Part shown: piece after piece, positions 19,456 to 29,844 of the stretch
How the letters are laid out: each line of letters opens with the position of its first letter
How positions within the stretch are numbered: the stretch's first letter is position 1
Translations under genes and position numbers: made by a program
Notes under the pieces: generated by a model
The model's input: the letters and a program-made list of their open reading frames with translations, nothing else
Databases searched by the model: none
What the model was told of the DNA's origin: nothing
Source: Selaginella moellendorffii
Taxonomy: Eukaryota; Streptophyta; Lycopodiopsida; Selaginellales; Selaginellaceae
NCBI RefSeq assembly: GCF_000143415.4
Contig: NW_003314303.1
Location: 488,094-552,093 of the forward strand
DNA: 64,000 nt
Reading direction: 5' to 3'

Positions 19456-19867
19456 GATGGCATGTATTTATTTAAAAATGTAACTTATTATGGCATGGGG
19501 TTCCATGCCATTGTATTAATATTAAAAGACAATTCTTTGAGAGGATTTGCATTATACTAGAAGTGTTACAGCATGTTATTGGAAGTCTACGAAGTTGTTT
19601 TATTAATAATGGGAAAGTAAAGATTGAATGGGGACTTGGGCTCCACCTAGACTCGGAGCAACTGAGCCAATATTAAAAGGATGGAAAGAAATTGGACGAC
19701 GATGACAAGGAGAAGAGAGAGGTGAAGCAGTGGCAGGGGGAGGAGAAGTGATTGAGTAGACATTTCTTTGTTTAAAATAAAATGGCATGTGCCTCAATGC
19801 AGTTGAATTTTGTTATATTTATATACTATATAAAGGTTTGGAAACCTTATTTTACAAGTGGGATAAT
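19456..19867. other. Gene 2-side terminal region of copy 1
   Basis: AT-rich 3' flank of gene 2 with one palindrome (19490-19511) and a half-palindrome (19781-19800). It ends at GGGATAAT, where copy 2 begins in inverted orientation. No gene. Confidence 0.7.
19490..19511. repeat. Element palindrome after gene 2
   Basis: ATGGCATGGGG/TTCCATGCCAT. Counterpart in copy 3 about 55258-55280. Confidence 0.75.
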
Positions 19868-22622
19868 AAGCAATCCTCCTGCGTTAGGAGAAAGTCAAAT
19901 GGTAATATTACTCGCGTCTGATCGTGCATCATCTGTAGCAACGTTAATGCATTGTGGCGCATCATGGATGTCCAAACTCCCAATTGCAAATTGAACCCGG
20001 CCCTCTGTTTTAAGTGTCGCATGGTCATTATTAGATCCCGCAGTTTCTCCCGTGTGATTAATGTGAATCTGTCTCTTTTGACCAACTTGCGACCGCAGGC
20101 TTTGGAGGGTGCAATGACATTCGAGGACGAGCCACGCTCATGGGAGAAAAGGACACCGTTCAGATCAAAAACGATACAGTACCTTCGCCGTGACTCTGAA
20201 ATGAAATGCGTCAGCATAAAAAATGGTACAAGTCAATTTTACCATCTACAATATTAGCGAATGTTGCTCCCGATGGTCGTTGAGAGGGTTTTGGTCGAGG
20301 AAACGTGAAGGGCAGAAATACTCTCCTCTGCAATGTGGGGTCAATCGCATCCGATGGCGTGTGGGCACATGCCATTTCAGCTGTAGACTCTGGTACAACT
20401 GGCTCAACAGTGGCATGGGGTGGTTCCGATGGCGTGTGATCACACGCCATTTCAGCTGGTGCCTCCGTTGGCAAAGTGGACATGACCGAACAGGCAGCAG
20501 GGGCGGTGTAGGGAGGTTCCAACGGCGCGTAGTCAGACGATTGGGCACACGTTGAGTCCGTTGGAAATGAGGATACGACCGGCTTGGCGGCTGGGGCGGC
20601 CTCATGTGGGTCCAATGGCGCCTGGTCACCGTCAGTTGGATACGTGGACAAGATTGACTCAGTGGTATGGGCAGCATCAAGTGGAGCGTGGTCAGCTTGC
20701 TTGGCGTTGATATGGATAGTAGCCTCCACCAGCTCTGATGACTCTTGCAGCCAAGTAGAGTTCACTGGCGGATCCATATGCATGTCCAAATATCTCCCTT
20801 CGATTGAGATGGTATCCTCCCGTGCTACTAAAAACAAACTCATTAGCACATTGAATCGACTATACTGTATTTACCATCAACTGCTATTGAGGAACTAGGA
20901 CCGATATCACTTGAGCGCACTGCTGATTCTGAAGGATTGGACATACGTTTTGACCCTTGCTTGGCACTATCCTTCCTCGACACTAAAGGCTAGAGTTTGT
21001 AAATTCAACTGAATAATCTCTACTTACCATTTGCTCTGCGACCTACATGGACAATGTTAGAAATGGTAAAAGGTTAGGAATGGATGTATTATTATTTACC
21101 TGATGGTTTGTCTTGTATGACCTTCTTCCACCGCTCTTTGGCCACCTCAGGCTGGCCATCGTCGTCATCATCGTCGTCGTCGTTATTGTGATCGTCACCA
21201 TTGTGAGGACCATCCAAGTCCTCTTCGTCCTCCTCTTCTTCGTCCTCCTCTTCTTTGTCCTCCTCTTCGTCCTTCTGCTCTTCCTGCTCATTATCTTTCT
21301 CTGGCTCCTCATCCCCCTCCTGCATTTCTTCCATAGGCTGCTCAGGCTGGATGGCTTGTTGCCTTTTATCGAGTTGCCTTTTATCAGGCGGACAACTCTT
21401 GTCTTGAAGACTTTCTTCACCTCCTCGCCCACCATAATATCCACAACTATCTCTTGCATCGCCAAGCTAGAATGCTGCCCGGAGACGGCATAGAACCGGA
21501 TGTTCTGATCGTCCAACACCTTCCTATTGATCAAGTCTGGAAACCTCGTCTCGCCCTTCATTGTTCGGTAGTAGGGGATCACGTCTGCGATGTCGGGTGT
21601 TACTGGACTTGCCAGCATCTTCTGCTTCAGTTTCTCCACCCACTTATCAAATACTAGCCTGTGGTTGTATTTGCTTTGGATGTCGATACGGCTCACGTCG
21701 ATTGTATATACTTTGTTGGAATAGTAATAAGTACTATTATCTGCGACGATTTTTGCTGCCTCTTCTTGCTCTTTCTGCTCTTTGCGGCTCTTCTTTTTGG
21801 TGGGTGTAGTGTTCGAACCCGAGGCAATGGCATCACGGAGTAGCTTCTTTTTTGGAGCAGGAGAGTCGGACGTTGGCTTGAGCTTGACAACCCTTTTCTG
21901 CTTCGAGGTAGTTTCCAGATCGACACCCTTCCCCTTTGCTTCACGAACTGGAGTCACTCTCAATGGCTCAATGTTGGAATATAGTTTTTGAACATCGCCG
22001 TAGGTGAGGTCCGTGGATTCCATGTGATCTTCATAGACCCGCAGCGTCTTTGAAATTGTGGGCCTCCTGGACAACCTCTCCCTAGCTCCCTCTAGGAATT
22101 CCTCATAGCCGCTGCCCCCCTCCGGGAAGCCGCTAGGATGTGCAAGGTGGATCTTGAAGGCAGACGCTGTCTCTACCACAAGTGCCAGTCCATATTCTTG
22201 CATGGAACTGCATGGAGTGTCTGTCACTTGGATGAGGATCCCCATGCATTCTTTTCTCCCACCATCTATGTTGTACAGCCTCAGATCCTCGCCTTCCATC
22301 CTAAAAGTCCAACTGGTGAGCTCCTCCCCCTTCTCTGCATCCACATTGACAGTGGCTGGAAGAAGAACGCAATTCCTCGCCTGTTCAGAAATGCACAACA
22401 ATTAGAGCTGACAGATGAAAAGCTAGTAGCTGGAAATAACGTGAGGCCACACGCCATTCACCACTGCATCAGATGTCTTGAGGCTGCATCCTAAGATGGC
22501 GTGAGGCTACACGCCATCTGTAACCGGACTGCACTCGAGAGCCCAATCGGTGCATGCCAATGTTGCTACTGAATGGCATGTGGCCTCATGCCATTTTCTA
22601 CTTGGCCTAAAAGACTTACCAT
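19868..22622 (-). pseudogene. Gene 2 copy 2, 3' truncated
   Basis: Begins at ATG 22622-22620 with the same exon structure as copy 1 (ParB-like region, acidic exon, mini-introns, HAD start). The HAD domain stops after LLTQEDCL at about 19870, where the sequence runs into copy 1's terminus and reads LSHL and a stop. It therefore keeps motif I (FDLNGVL) and motif II (VWTSMMRHNA) but lacks the DDSP motif and the rest of the fold. Other differences from copy 1 are scattered substitutions. Confidence 0.8.
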
Positions 22623-23843
22623 TTGAAGCCGAATGGAGGCGTGACAACCGGACTCGCTGGCGAATGTGCACTGTGTGTGCAGCGGATTGTAGCAGCAAGG
22701 CTACTCTGCCACTTACAGTTGGAGAGTGGCGCTGAAATCTCCCGGGACGCCAAGTGGGCTGCGTGTGGGTGGCGGAGTGGGCGGCGGAGTTGGCGGCGAA
22801 GTTACAAACTGGGTGTGTCTTGAAGTGGACGCCGATGCACACGAGCGCGATGCGAGCGCGAGTGGACGCCGATGCACACGAGAAACCTGTAGAGAAGTGG
22901 GAGCGCGAGTGGGAGCGCGATGCGAGCGCGAGTGTGCGAGCGCGAGTACGAAGCAAAATGCAAAACCTAACCTCACACGCGCGAAATGTTACGACGGTTG
23001 GTAATCCCGCCACATCATCATTTCTCGGACTTGGGCGCCACCATTAATTTCTGGATCGGCGCGCGCATGCGTGAAATCCAAAAGAAATCCGCAACGTCAT
23101 CATTCCTCGGACTGCATGCACGCGAAATCCAAAAGAAAGATCATGATTGGGATATCATTTAATACCCTCACTATATTTATACCATGCATGATTGGATATT
23201 CCAAAGCATCTTGTATTTCCAAAAATGCCAGATGTTCAGCTAAATAAATTGTCAGAGGATTTGATGTGACGTTCAAGCATGTGGGCTCATGCAATTTTGA
23301 TCCCAAAAATTGCACCAAAAAATGCTCGGCGTCATCTGGTGTTATCTCTTGAATGGCGTGGGGCCGCATGCCATTTTCAGGAGCACATAGGAGTATATTC
23401 CTAGAATATTCTGACACGCGCGAGATTGTTTTGAGTTTCCTGGAGATCCAACCGTTAGATCGCAACTAGATTTTACAGAATGGTATACAATGTCCTTCTT
23501 GATGACCCTGCAAAGAAGCATCTCGATCGGACACCACATGAGACCACACGAGCCTTACAATGTTTCAGGGGCATTTGCCATAGATCCGACCGTTATTTTG
23601 CTCCAAGATTCTACAGTTTGGTGTGCATTGACCTTTCCATCAACCCTGCAAAGGGACATCACAATCAGATGCGGGATCACATGAAACCAACTTCACTAAC
23701 TCTGGTTTCACCAAGATCTACGTAAGGAGTTATGAAATGAAAGGACCCTCTCTATTGAAATGTGTTTATGGTCCTAGGGGCATTGTGACATATCAAAGGA
23801 TTTTGCATCACTGTATTTGCATGTTTATCAAGCTACTGAATTG

Positions 23844-23875
23844 CTAAACCCTAAACCCTAAACCCTAACCCTAAA
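23844..23875. repeat. Telomere-type CCCTAAA repeat inside copy 2
   Basis: Four tandem units, three CCCTAAA and one CCCTAA-spaced, in the intergenic region. It repeats at 59855-59886 in copy 3. It also contains AAACCCTAA telo-box motifs known from plant promoters. Plant-type telomere sequence, but internal to a transposon. Confidence 0.85.
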
Positions 23876-24816
23876 TATGTGGCAAATGCTGCGTGAAGAA
23901 AGATGCCCTTTCTGGGCAAATGCTGTAAGAGGCAGATGCCGAGCAGATGTATCTCAGGCTAGCGAAGGGGACAAACGAAAGCTAGCTATAAACATGACGG
24001 GATGCAAATAGATTACTAGGCTGGTCCTGCGAAAATCAAAAACCATAATTAAAAACATTGAAAATGCAAAAAGAAAGGTTTATAATATTTTTGAATTTTA
24101 AGCAACCAAATGAATGTAAGTAGGGCATGTGTTTGTAAGTTTAAAAATGCCTCAACCAGATAAATTCCCAAGTAAATAAAGCTGTTTATATTTTTGGTAC
24201 AGGTAAACTTTATAGCGTGTGGGCTCATGCAATTTTGAACCCAAAAATGCACCAAAAGATGCTCGACTAGCATTATTCTTTGAATGGCATGTGGCCTTAT
24301 ATTGCCATAAATGGACGTACACACACAGCATAATTATTCCTTTACATGGCGAATAATCTTGGCGCGGATCACTGACATGGCATGGCAAAGTTCGAATCAC
24401 TGACATGGCACAGCTGGATCGAGGCAAGGACATGATGTGACAAAGTTCAACCTCCGACAGCAAAGTCTAGAAGCTACTCAGTTTGAAATTTGTCAGAGGA
24501 ATCATAAGATCTGGTTTGTCAGAGGATTTGATGTGACGTTCAAGCGTGTGTTATTTTTGAATTCTCGAACTCATTCCTAGGTCTATCATTTTTGTGCGCC
24601 GTGTTCTTGGTTCCGCTGAGCACAGTGAGCGCTGCTTGTGTAAGCGGCGTTGTGAGCTGTGGTTTATGCGTCTACAAGCGGTTGCGGCATTGCGAGCGCC
24701 ATTGCGAGCGGCAGTTTATGCGAGTGGCAGTTTGTGCGAGCGGCGCTACGAGCAGTTGCGGTGTTGCGAGCGGCGCTACGAGTAGTTGCGGTGTTGCGAG
24801 CGGCACTGTCTTTGGT

Positions 24817-24916
24817 NNNNNNNNNNNNNNNNNNNNNNNNNNNNNNNNNNNNNNNNNNNNNNNNNNNNNNNNNNNNNNNNNNNNNNNNNNNNNNNNNNNN
24901 NNNNNNNNNNNNNNNN
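24817..24916. other. Assembly gap of 100 N
   Basis: Exactly 100 N, a common placeholder length. Comparison with copy 1 shows the missing part corresponds to about 13726-14038 (roughly 310 bp), including one arm and the centre of the long palindromic insert, so the true size is probably not 100. Confidence 0.95.
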
Positions 24917-25153
24917 CAAAGGAATATAGCAACAGGCTAGCAGGGGCCAAAGATAGCGTGAGGCCTCATGCCATTAGTGGTACCACTAATGGCATGAGGG
25001 CTCATGCCAATTTTGTGAATGCGAAATTTCACGTGGGTGTCAATAGCATGTTTGAATAATGGCATGTGGCCTCATGCTATTTGGTATGTTATGATTTAGG
25101 CCATTCTCCAATCATTTTTTGTATGGTCTTAACTTCTTTTCTGCACTTTCAGA

Positions 25154-28100
25154 ATGGCCTTCAGGGTTGGGGAAAAGGTTTACATTTTGAATGGTGGGAA
25201 GAGAGTTGCAAAAGGGACCCTTGTGTCTATGGATCGGAACTTTGTTATACACTGTCAAAGGCTTGGGGAAGGCAATGCTGCTGTATCAGTAGAGACTGTC
25301 TTCGATGGGAATGTGGTCGCTATTGAACGAGGAGAGATGGTCGTCGGGGTAAATGTTGTTGTTGCCTTGAAAAATCTGCAGAAGAAAGCAGATGTTGGGG
25401 ACAACGCAAGTGCGACGCATGTTCCCTCCGTGGATCTTAAGAACCGTGCTACATGGATTCAAGCAAAGGTGTTTCTAAACAACCCCGAGGGGGAGGTGGT
25501 AGCTGAGGGCTTAGCCACAGTTGTCGATCCAAGAGATGCGGTTGCTAATCAAGAATTGGGCTGGGATGATATTGGAGTTGCAATTTTAGAGGTTGTTGAC
25601 ACAGAAGAAAACAGTCTGACTATTGGAAGCATTGTGCGGTGGAAATTGAGGCATTTAGTGTTTGAGAATGTGAAGGATTCACAATCAAACACCACTACAA
25701 CTGATGACAGAACATCTCTTCATGGGAAAAGAAAGTACACCTTCCTACAGCGCAGCCAAAGGGATCTGAGCAACGAACCGAAAAGGCAGAAAATGGCGAT
25801 GGAGGTTCGAATGGTCTCGACAGTTGCTTGTTGCAAGAGGAGGTGCTGTCAACATGCTGATTGGGATGCTATTGAAGAGGAGAGAGCAAGATACAAGACA
25901 TTGTCCTGGAAGGCAGCTTGCAATTTTGTGTATGAGGCATTACGGTCATCTGTTGATGCTTCAGAACATCAGGTGGGGGGCATGGTCTTCCAGAGGGGTT
26001 TGGTCTGCATGAAGGCATGGAGAATCATTTATGGAGTCCCTCGAACCACATTCTACAGAATCAAAACTGAGTTCGAGGAACAAAGGGTTCAACAGGCAGT
26101 CCATGGGAACGACGGTACGCACAAAACCAGGGGTCATGTTGTATATGGAGAGGCAATCTTCAAGAGGTTTGTCGAGACATGTAGTGAGCAGCAACCACAT
26201 AAAACCCGCCTCTTGGAAGATGGAACACGAGACACCCAACGAGTTCTCCCTTCCATGTATACCAAGGGGGCCATATTGGAAGATGTGAATCGGGAACTCC
26301 AGAGTAATGGCTACAGGAAGCTGAGCCAATCTAGATTTAGTAGATTGTGGAGCAACAGGTTCAGGGATGTGAGTATAGGAAAGTACTCCAGCTTTTCAAA
26401 GTGTGACGAGTGCACTGCTATCAAAATGGCTTTGTCGAAGAATTCTTGCAGTGCTCAAGAGCGAGAGACGTTGGTTAGAAGGCGGCTCGACCACAACATC
26501 GAGCAGAGAAGCTGCAGGACTGCATATTATCATAACAGGATTCTCTCCATGGAGAGACCTGACTCTTACCTCTGCATCATCCACGACAAAATGGACCAGA
26601 AAAAGACGTGCTTACCTCGACTCAATCCTACCCCCAAGGCAATCTCTTCATCCATGCAGCTGCCTGTGTCTCTGTTTGGCATAATCGCTCATGGGCATGG
26701 TGCCCAGAACTATGGGAACTTCTTTGTACCTCTATGGGGTGGCGGGGGTGCAAACATGATGATTGTGTCCCTAGCAAAACACTTAAGGTCTCTGCAAAGT
26801 GTGCAGACTGAGCTGAACGGCCAACCCTTGCATAAGGCCCTTGTCGATCGAACCCCATACAGGGTTCAGCTGGAGGAGGAGCAAAGGCTTGCAGTATCGC
26901 GTGGGGCCCCATGCCATCCCAGTGAATATGTTGGCCGTCAGATTCATGGCCTGAATAATCATGCCATTCCGACGAGGCTAGTCGCCCGGTGAATGCACAG
27001 CCTCATCCAAACGAAGCAGAATCTCAAGGAAGTTCTTGCGGCCGATGTGGCCTTCCACCCCATCTTCTGCTCCAAACAGACAATGCTGGCAGTGAGAACA
27101 AAAACATGTACGTCTTCGCGTACTTGGCGATGCTTGTTGCCAAAGGCATATTTGAAACGGTTACACTTGGCTTTCTCATGGTTGGGCACACTCATGAAGA
27201 CGTCGATGCCATGTTCAGTCACCTGGCAGAGTCCCTCCGGCGATCCAATGTCCTCACCCTCCCACAACTCTACGATGAATTCCAAAATTGCATCAAAGGC
27301 ACTGTTGAAGCTGCACTTGTGACAGAGGTTCATCAGGGACGGATCTGAAACGCTGATTGGCCACTCCAAGCCTCTTCAGTTTCATTTCAGCATGCGTGAC
27401 GGTGCTCCAGTGATGAGGTACAAGATGAGAGAATGGGACACAGTGTGGCTGCCAGTGGACGGCATTGAACTCTTCAAGAGAGATCCCATAACTGGGGAAC
27501 CTATGATTCCTCAGGGTTCCCCACGGCCGATGCACCCGGATGGACTCAAAGACCAGGAAAGTATAGTGGCCGGGATTAGACAGCATATTGCCTTCTGGAA
27601 GAGGGGGTTGGTGTTTGGTGGAGAATCCTATTTTAAGAGGTGCAAGCCTTTGCTCGAATACTGGGAGAAGATTATATCTGCTATCCAAAATGGGCCGGTT
27701 GTATATGAAGAATTGGAAGAGTCCTTTTGGCCAGAACCCAGAGCACCAGATAGTAGCGGAACAATGTCCTCTGGAAATGCAGTGACAGATAACGATGTTG
27801 AGGATCACTATTGTGGGCCGAGGAACAAGAAGCCGGATTCAGCATTCAATCCAGTACAGGTCTGCAAAGGAATGGTCGTGCTTGTCAGACCCAGTAATAA
27901 AAAACAAATGATATGGGTGGGGCGCTGCATCACTGATGCAGAGGAGGACGCGGAAAATAACTCCTTCAATGTAACTGTGGAGTGGTTCAAGCCAAGTTCC
28001 GGATATACGAAGGATTGCCTAGAAAAGAGATGGGTGCTGAATCCAAGGGATCCCAGCATGAGCATATCGGTGGATAATGTTGTGCATGGTTGGATGCGGA

Positions 28101-28259
28101 AGCAGAGTGCCACCATCACCTTGCCAGACCATGCAAGAGATGCAGCAAGAGCATTCATAACCCGGGTTCAAGGTGAGATTCATTAATATTCCTTTACTAA
28201 GTTTCTAATGTATTTTATTTCAAGGTGACCAATCCGAATCTGAATCAGAGGAGGCGTGA
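25154..28259 (+). pseudogene. Transposase copy 2, two frameshifts
   Basis: Opens with the same MAFRVGEKVYIL start after a CTTTCAG acceptor and runs 612 codons. At about 26944-26970 the sequence differs from copy 1 (26 nt where copy 1 has 33), shifting the frame to a stop at 26990-26992. From about 26995 the TDNAGSENKN to GHTHEDVDAMF part is in frame. A 29-nt deletion near 27330 (after VTEV) breaks it again, and 27392-28186 holds the C-terminal part. The 52-nt 3' intron (28173-28224) and the tail GDQSESESEEA with stop 28257-28259 are conserved. All key motifs are present but not in one frame. Confidence 0.85.
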
Positions 28260-28851
28260 TGGCATGTGGCCCTTTGCACTAGTATATCTTAATACCGGTC
28301 TGAGAAATAGAATGGCATGTGCCCTCAGGCCTTTTACTAAATCACCTTTGAAAGAAATGCAAGCCTCTATGTCGTAAAAAAAAGGTACTAGAGAAATTCC
28401 TTAATAATATGAATGTTATTTAGTTTCATGAAAATACACTAAGGGTCAAATGAGTTAAATGACTTCTCCAGACTAGCAATGCCTCTTGCTACACCTTCAC
28501 AATTAGATTCGTTAGAAAAAGATAACATTGAATAATATCTAAATGTTCTCACCATTAAGTTATATGTCTGGCTAATAGGAATGACGTTCATCTTGGAAAG
28601 CTCACCACACGCTCAATGAACAAACAAATAGTGTGTGCGCGCATGCCATCGCTCTTCTTTAGCTTCAGATTCGGCTTGTTCACCTTGACAATGAGATTTA
28701 TTATACAACCAGATGGACTCAGTCTGGACACAAAGTCACCGCGCTAGTCACCATGCCCCAGATATGTCTAGCCCCTGGACAAAAAACATATAATTTCACG
28801 TCATTTTCAAATACTTGAAAATTTGTACCTAGTCCCATTTTACTGAATAAA
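28260..28851. other. Transposase-side terminal region of copy 2, no gene
   Basis: Mirror of 9822-10333, with the two half-palindromes (28259-28274, 28312-28332) and an additional half-palindrome (GCGCGCATGCCAT) near 28640. No coding sequence seen. Confidence 0.6.
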
Positions 28852-28875
28852 TCCCACTTTAACGAAATAGAGCTT
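28852..28875 (-). repeat. Transposon TIR, copy 2 outer end
   Basis: Inverted copy of 9798-9821, ending CGAAATAGAGCTT. Confidence 0.85.
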
Positions 28876-29796
28876 TTATTTACTAATGATTTAACATTTT
28901 AGCATTTACAATCTCAATATCATCTTAAGGATTTTACAGGGATAAATCTTAATGATCATTTATGGCTAGTGGTGCCTTTGATCTTTATTCCATGCTTTCT
29001 CCATACTTACCATGATTCTCTTATTCTAAGTAGGCATATAGGACATTATCATATAATTGAAAAGATGCATAGGTCTTTTTATTGATTAAAGATATGACAT
29101 GATGTTATTTAGTATGTGCATAGCTATGTTTGGTGCTAAGTTCATAATATTCCCCATCGTGCTACAAAAGAATAGTTGGAATCAATTGCAAATTTTTGTT
29201 CATTTGAGTTGGTGGCATTTGATTTTATGGGGTGTTTTCCATAATTGAGTGCTGGTAATAAGTATGTTATTATTGCTTCTGACTACTTGACTTGTTGAGT
29301 GGAAGTTGATACTCTTGCTAGTGCATTTGCAATTGCTATTAGATATTTCTTCCTCAATAGAGTGGTGTTCTAGCATTCTTGACCAAAACGAATTCTCTCA
29401 GATAATAGCTCCATATTTATAATTGAGGTATTTCATATTTTAACATCTTGATTGAGAATACACCACACTTTAACAAGTGCTTATCATCTAGAGACATATG
29501 GATTGGTGAAATAGCTCATTCAAACCTTTAAAGGGATGATCTTGAAGTATGTGAACTTTTAACATTCAGATTTAGATGGTTATTTGTCATCACTTTGGTA
29601 TACATATATTATAGAGGTATAGATTTATGTTGGTGCTTCAACATATAACCTTTTATATGGTTATGAGTTAATATTGCCAATGGAGTTGAGTTTACATTTG
29701 CAATTACTATAAGCTGTTGATTTTAGGTCTTAGGATAAGTATTTGGCGAGTATTCTTTCACTAGTTCAAATAAAGTCTATTGAATATTTAGGGAGA
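28876..29796 (+). pseudogene. E0 decayed gypsy pol, right piece (integrase)
   Basis: Picks up E0 after the transposon pair. Readable fragments are the integrase zinc region (SKHIGHYHIIEKMHRSFY), FELVAFDFMGCFP and VIIASDYLT (first catalytic Asp), RILSDNSSIFI (second) and a YHLETYGLVK-like stretch in place of YHPQTNGLVE, then YNLLYGYELILPMELS. Stops and shifts throughout. It ends at 29796 where LTR F' sequence begins. Confidence 0.75.
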
Positions 29797-29844
29797 TAGA
29801 GTCTGAGATTGACTTGAGATGGAGTCCAAGATGGAGTCCAAAAT
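29797..29844 (+). repeat. LTR F' left scrap
   Basis: GAGATGGAGTCC repeats typical of LTR F, cut at 29845 by element D and continued at 46496. Confidence 0.6.

Larger units (their letters stand above)
9798..19867. mobile_element. DNA transposon copy 1, both genes intact, one terminus lost
   Basis: Two divergent genes: transposase on minus (13475 to 10334) and a phosphatase-like multi-domain gene on plus (16167-19455), with a 2.7-kb intergenic region. The right end breaks at GTGGGATAAT (19867), exactly where copy 3 continues for 30 bp into its TIR, so copy 1 lacks the right TIR. By comparison with copy 3 the full element is about 10.1 kb. Confidence 0.9.
22623..25153. promoter_or_regulatory. 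Divergent intergenic region of copy 2
   Basis: Counterpart of 13476-16166 with the same palindromes and GAGCGCGAG-type repeats. It includes the telomere-type repeat at 23844-23875, retained here, and the assembly gap. No supported gene. Confidence 0.6.
9798..28875. mobile_element. 19.1-kb head-to-head pair of DNA transposon copies 1 and 2
   Basis: Copy 1 (9798-19867) and copy 2 (19868-28875, opposite orientation) form an inverted repeat. Arms are about 9.0 kb (9798 to about 18918, and 19868-28875) with a spacer of about 950 bp. Both outer ends are the same transposon terminus with the same 24-bp TIR, and both flanks are E0 retrotransposon sequence. The two inner ends are missing: copy 1 stops about 30 bp short of its other TIR and copy 2 lacks about 977 bp there. 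I see no convincing target duplication at the two outer ends (left flank CTTCTGTT, right flank TTATTTAC). An assembly artefact is possible because copy 2 contains a gap. Confidence 0.85.
19868..28875. mobile_element. DNA transposon copy 2, truncated and gapped
   Basis: Same element in opposite orientation. The first base corresponds to the middle of the HAD exon of gene 2, so the terminal 977 bp (by copy 3) with that TIR is gone. The outer end retains the TIR at 28852-28875. A run of 100 N lies at 24817-24916. The transposase has two frameshifts. Confidence 0.85.

Noticed and set aside
9798-19867. CRISPR-like array, from regularly recurring palindromes
   Set aside because: Spacing is irregular, palindromes occur inside exons, there is no spacer structure, and the context is eukaryotic.
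23844-23875. Chromosome end or telomere junction
   Set aside because: Only four units, at the same internal position in two transposon copies, with transposon sequence on both sides.
9798-28875. Helitron, Maverick/Polinton or LTR element as the class of the large repeat
   Set aside because: It has short TIRs and a DDE-like protein, but no Rep/helicase, polymerase B, capsid, RT or LTRs.
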